A stretch of 64,000 bases of DNA from JAKPUX01 sp035353815. Lineage in GTDB: Bacteria; Zhuqueibacterota; Zhuqueibacteria; Residuimicrobiales; Residuimicrobiaceae. The position numbers were made by a program, and so were the translations under genes. The notes under the pieces are model-generated. The model did no database searches and had not been told where the DNA came from. It saw only the letters and a program-made list of their open reading frames with translations. The stretch's first letter is position 1. Each line of letters opens with the position of its first letter. The stretch spans positions 1 through 64,000 of the forward strand of contig DAOQAG010000017.1 in the NCBI GenBank assembly GCA_035353815.1, in the 5' to 3' direction. Positions 60,711 through 64,000 of the stretch are shown one piece after another.

Positions 60711-61615
60711 ACGCGTCTTTTGACGGACTCTATAAACACCTGACAGGAAAGGTCAAGAAAACCATCGCCGTCGCCATGGCGGAGGATGAGGATGTTCTCC
60801 AGGGCGTGGCCCTGGCGCACCAGCGCGGCATCGCCGATGCAGTTCTGGTCGGGGACAAGACGGCCATCCTGGCCGTGGCCGAAGCCCACGCCATCGATCT
60901 CTCGCCCTTTGATATTGTCCAGGCCAAAGGAGAGCAGGAATCGGTGGCGATCGCGGTCCAACTGGTCCGCCAGCAGATGGCCAATGCCCTGATGAAGGGC
61001 AAGTGCGCCACGGCAACCCTTCTCAAAGGCGTGCTCGACAAGCAGGCCGGATTGCGTTCCGGCAAATTACTGAGCCACCTGGCGGCGTTCGAGGTCCCGG
61101 CTTTCCCCAAGATTCTCTTCATGTCCGATGCTGCGATGAATATTGCCCCGGATCTCTCCGCCAAGACCGCCATCATCGAAAACGCGCTTGGGGCCGCCCG
61201 GAGTCTCGGCCTGGCGCGGCCGAAAGTGGCGGTGATCGCCGCCGTGGAAAAGGTCAATTATGAGGCAATGCCGTGTACAATCGATGCCGCGGCACTCTCG
61301 CAGATGGGTGCGCGCGGCCAGTTCGGCGATGCGATCGTGGATGGACCGCTGGCGGTGGATAATGCCGTCAGCATCAAAGCCTGTGAGGTCAAGGGAATCA
61401 GCAGTCCGGTCGGGGGGGAGGCCGATATCCTGATCATGCCGGATATCGAAGCGGCCAACGTCTTTTACAAAACCCTGACCTATCTGGGCGGCTCGCGCAC
61501 CGCGGGGATCATCACCGGGGCGCAGTCGCCGATCATCCTGACCAGCCGTGCTGACAGTGAAGAAGCCAAGTTTTTGTCGATTCTCCTGGCCATGGCCACC
61601 AGCACGCGGCCGTAG
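60707..61615 (+). CDS. ptb: Phosphate butyryltransferase, copy 2
   Basis: 302 aa. LMKGKCATATLLKGVLDKQAGLRSG, DAAMNIAPDLSAKTAIIENAL and DGPLAVDNAVS match the family. Partner of buk copy 2. It starts inside the vapC stop (ATGA), so its translation is coupled to the toxin and its transcript comes from the antitoxin promoter unless another promoter lies within vapC. Confidence 0.92.
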   Translation: MNASFDGLYKHLTGKVKKTIAVAMAEDEDVLQGVALAHQRGIADAVLVGDKTAILAVAEAHAIDLSPFDIVQAKGEQESVAIAVQLVRQQMANALMKGKCATATLLKGVLDKQAGLRSGKLLSHLAAFEVPAFPKILFMSDAAMNIAPDLSAKTAIIENALGAARSLGLARPKVAVIAAVEKVNYEAMPCTIDAAALSQMGARGQFGDAIVDGPLAVDNAVSIKACEVKGISSPVGGEADILIMPDIEAANVFYKTLTYLGGSRTAGIITGAQSPIILTSRADSEEAKFLSILLAMATSTRP

Positions 61616-61619
61616 GATC

Positions 61620-61644
61620 GAGGCGCTGCTGCGCCTCCTTTTTT
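61620..61644 (+). terminator. Intrinsic terminator of vapBC-ptb
   Basis: Perfect stem GAGGCGC / GCGCCTC, TGCT loop, then CTTTTTT. Confidence 0.9.
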
Positions 61645-61708
61645 GCCAAGTCCATTAAATAATAAATTATTGAATGCAGCATTTCGGATTAAAAGGACGG
61701 AATGAATC

Positions 61709-64000
61709 ATGAAAAAAGGGTCCCTCTTTTCACCTCGTCCAGCCTTCTTCATCACCCTCTTTCTGCTCCTGCCGCTGCTGCTGCCGGCGCAGACCACCTC
61801 CGGCTCTTTTGAAGACGGTGATCCCCTGTTTACCAAAACCATCAAGGGACCTGGCACGATGCTGAGCGATATCGGCACCCTCGCGCCGGTCTATGGCGTA
61901 TCCGGACAGGATTCCGTGCTCGACTACCGTCTCTCCGGGCTGGAGTGGAGCTATCCCTATCGGGATGCGATCACTTCGGCCGAGGACATCGATAGCCGGA
62001 CCCTGAATGGCCAGACCCTCTACCTGATCACCGACGGGCTGGGACGGCGAGTCTTTGAATTCAACGCCAACACCTCCGTTGAGACCTGGTCCTTTCCACC
62101 GCCGCAAAGCGCCACCGATCCGACCGATGAGAAATACCTCAACAAACCGGTCGATGCCTTTATCTATCGCGACATTGCGACCAGTTATTTCAAGGTGGTG
62201 ATCACCGATCAGGACCGCAACCGGGTGATCACCGTGGATAAAGAGACCAGCAAGATCGACTGGAAATACGGCGATGCCCTGTATCGTGAGGGCAATGGCT
62301 ACAACCAGTTACGCAGCCCGGAAGATGCCGAAAGAATCGTGGGCACCAGCGAGTACATTATCGCGGACAAGGGTAACAACCGCGTCATTATTGTCGATTC
62401 CAATACCAACAATATTGTATGGGAGTTGGGTTCTGATGTGCTCAAATCCCCGGTCGATATTCAATACAATAGTACCAACAACTTGATCCTGATCACCGAC
62501 CAGGGCAATCACCGTGTCATTCTGGTCGACCGCAGCTCGAAATCGATCCTCTGGCAATTTGGCCGCACTGGCATGGCCGATAGCGGTGCTGTTGGCCTCA
62601 AGCTGCCGACCGATGCGGACCTGGTTGAGGGATCGAACAACGTCATTATTTGCGATGCCGGCAACGAGCGCATCATCGAGGTCAACCAGACCGGCCAGAT
62701 CGTCTGGCAGTTTCATCGCCGTCTCAAGGGGCTGCGCGACGCCGACCGCATCGAAAACGGCCGCACATTGGCCGTCTATGAAAACTATCCGGTCCGGCTG
62801 GCCTATACCGAAGCCTACGTGGTCTCGGGCGCCTATGACCTCGGCGAATATCATGCCTCGGTCTTCGACTCGCTCTTTTGGAAAGCCGACACCGTCGCCG
62901 GCGTCACCTCGGCCTGGTTCCAGCTGCGCACAGCCGAATCGGCCTTCGCCCTGGATGGCGCGACCTGGTATGGTCCGAACGGCAAGGATAGTTATTATAC
63001 CACTTCCGGCAGCGCCCTCAATCCTGTGCACACCGGCCACCGCTGGTACCAGTTCCGCGCTCTCCTGAAAACCAGTGACCCGCTGCAGACGGCAATCATC
63101 CGCGAGACCTCGGTCGTCCATCACTATTATGATGTCAACCAGACCGGCGCTTACTTTTACACCCCCATCATTGCTGAATCCTCAGGCAAACTGGTCTCGC
63201 AATGGAACAAAATGAGCTTCAAGACCAATCTCGCCAAGGAGGTGGAAAAGCGGGCGGCCGTGGACATCGAGGTGCGCATCCTCAATGCCAAGAACTCGCA
63301 GATCCTCGAGCGCTTCACGGCGAGCAAGTTGAATGAGGAGAACGAAATCACCCTCTCCTCGCTGCCTTCTCTCAAGGGCATTCAATCCATCTATCTTGTG
63401 GCCAGTCTCTCCACCGGAAACTCTTCCATGACACCGATCATGGATAACTGGAAGGTGACCTGGGACGCTATTCCCACTGCCAATTCCAGCATCACCTTCA
63501 CCGACAAGAATGCCAATGCCAAGAGCTATTATCGCGCCACGACCACGCTTCCCGCTACGGAAAGCCTGGTGGACAGCTTGTACATCCTGTTGCGTGATCC
63601 TGATCTCGAGCCCTTTCGCAGCACCTATAAAGTCACGGTCCGCGCCCTTGGCACCACCGATTCGGTCAAGGTCGATCTGAAATTGCTCACCCTGGGCGGC
63701 TTCTTCTCCGCCAAGGCGCTGCCGATCCTGATCAATTCGACCGCGGTCAGGGATAACAACATCATGGAGGCTCAGGACCGCGATCATCTCGTCGTGAGCT
63801 ATCGCGATTCGCTGACCTCCGCCGATGTCTCCCAGGACACCATTCTCGTGGTCAAGAACAGCACCGGATTGATGACCATTGAAAACGCGCGCAAGGTGGA
63901 GATCGCCAGGGCCAACTTCGGCGACACGCTCTTCGTGCGCATCAAAAACGAGTCGGATCACAATCTCGATCCCAACCTCCAGGAAGCCCTGCATGTCTCC
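61709..64000 (+). CDS. Large secreted NHL-like beta-propeller protein, 3' end outside the window
   Basis: At least 764 aa, still open at the window end. Signal peptide (MKKGSLFSPRPAFFITLFLLLPLLLPAQ) after AAGGACGG. Residues about 85-350 carry repeated blades of the form ITD..NRVI.VD..T..I.W..G (ITDQDRNRVITVDKETSK, IADKGNNRVIIVDSNTNN, ITDQGNHRVILVDRSSK), an NHL/PQQ-like propeller. Beta-sandwich domains follow. It probably ends, beyond 64000, in a T9SS-type sorting domain like the amidase; that is inference from related proteins. Function unknown; surface or secreted adhesin/enzyme scaffold. Confidence 0.8.
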   Translation, partial: MKKGSLFSPRPAFFITLFLLLPLLLPAQTTSGSFEDGDPLFTKTIKGPGTMLSDIGTLAPVYGVSGQDSVLDYRLSGLEWSYPYRDAITSAEDIDSRTLNGQTLYLITDGLGRRVFEFNANTSVETWSFPPPQSATDPTDEKYLNKPVDAFIYRDIATSYFKVVITDQDRNRVITVDKETSKIDWKYGDALYREGNGYNQLRSPEDAERIVGTSEYIIADKGNNRVIIVDSNTNNIVWELGSDVLKSPVDIQYNSTNNLILITDQGNHRVILVDRSSKSILWQFGRTGMADSGAVGLKLPTDADLVEGSNNVIICDAGNERIIEVNQTGQIVWQFHRRLKGLRDADRIENGRTLAVYENYPVRLAYTEAYVVSGAYDLGEYHASVFDSLFWKADTVAGVTSAWFQLRTAESAFALDGATWYGPNGKDSYYTTSGSALNPVHTGHRWYQFRALLKTSDPLQTAIIRETSVVHHYYDVNQTGAYFYTPIIAESSGKLVSQWNKMSFKTNLAKEVEKRAAVDIEVRILNAKNSQILERFTASKLNEENEITLSSLPSLKGIQSIYLVASLSTGNSSMTPIMDNWKVTWDAIPTANSSITFTDKNANAKSYYRATTTLPATESLVDSLYILLRDPDLEPFRSTYKVTVRALGTTDSVKVDLKLLTLGGFFSAKALPILINSTAVRDNNIMEAQDRDHLVVSYRDSLTSADVSQDTILVVKNSTGLMTIENARKVEIARANFGDTLFVRIKNESDHNLDPNLQEALHVS

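Overview
The window is 64 kb of GC-rich bacterial DNA, gene-dense and without tRNA, rRNA, CRISPR or insertion sequences that I can recognise. Several things point to an anaerobic, Gram-negative (diderm) member of the FCB group, of the candidate KSB1/Calditrichota kind. There are heptose/LPS-core genes (rfaE1, gmhB), an outer-membrane barrel protein, and a secreted amidase ending in a YPNPFNP-type C-terminal sorting domain as used by type IX secretion. There are also superoxide reductase, multihaem cytochromes, two [FeFe]-hydrogenases and butyrate kinase/phosphotransbutyrylase pairs. The lineage is inference; no marker RNA is present. A 100-N scaffold gap shows the sequence is an assembly, probably a metagenome bin.

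Layout. (1) 0-4.8 kb, minus strand: rfaE1-gmhB-superoxide reductase-pentahaem cytochrome-haem-bearing outer membrane barrel. (2) 4.8-14.2 kb: beta-propeller lipid/periplasmic-type protein, T9SS amidase, a carboxypeptidase-regulatory-domain protein with an 18-bp-repeat signal peptide, exported oligoendopeptidase F, and a NagB/PIG-L fusion. (3) 14.2-23.2 kb, all minus strand: a redox operon (two membrane-anchored GcvH-like proteins, a four-cluster ferredoxin, an NrfD-trihaem cytochrome fusion, a Cys-motif GcvH-like protein) behind a near-consensus sigma-54 promoter, followed by a haem-c-type sensor kinase, an NtrC-type sigma-54 activator and an archaemetzincin. (4) 23.5-30.1 kb: transglutaminase-like protein, FGGY sugar kinase, three response-regulator proteins. 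(5) 30.1-46.2 kb: two complete trimeric (HydABC-type, electron-bifurcating) [FeFe]-hydrogenases flanking an H2-sensing hydrogenase-histidine kinase, three response regulators, a MurF-like ligase and the DRTGG/PHP/ATPase genes typical of such clusters. (6) 46.3-61.6 kb: buk-ptb, ftsH, S4 protein, glutamate dehydrogenase, DUF4416, purM, gpsA, usp, asnS, apt, then a second buk and ptb separated by a vapBC toxin-antitoxin pair. (7) 61.7-64 kb: start of a large secreted propeller protein cut by the window end.

How it fits together. Butyrate-type (acyl-phosphate) fermentation and amino-acid turnover (glutamate dehydrogenase, peptidases) would yield NADH and reduced ferredoxin, which bifurcating hydrogenases turn into H2. 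The hydrogenase-kinase and its receivers would read H2 level. The sigma-54 redox operon looks like a separate membrane quinone/cytochrome module, probably switched by the haem sensor kinase and NtrC regulator beside it. This operon is the best candidate in the window for an undescribed system.
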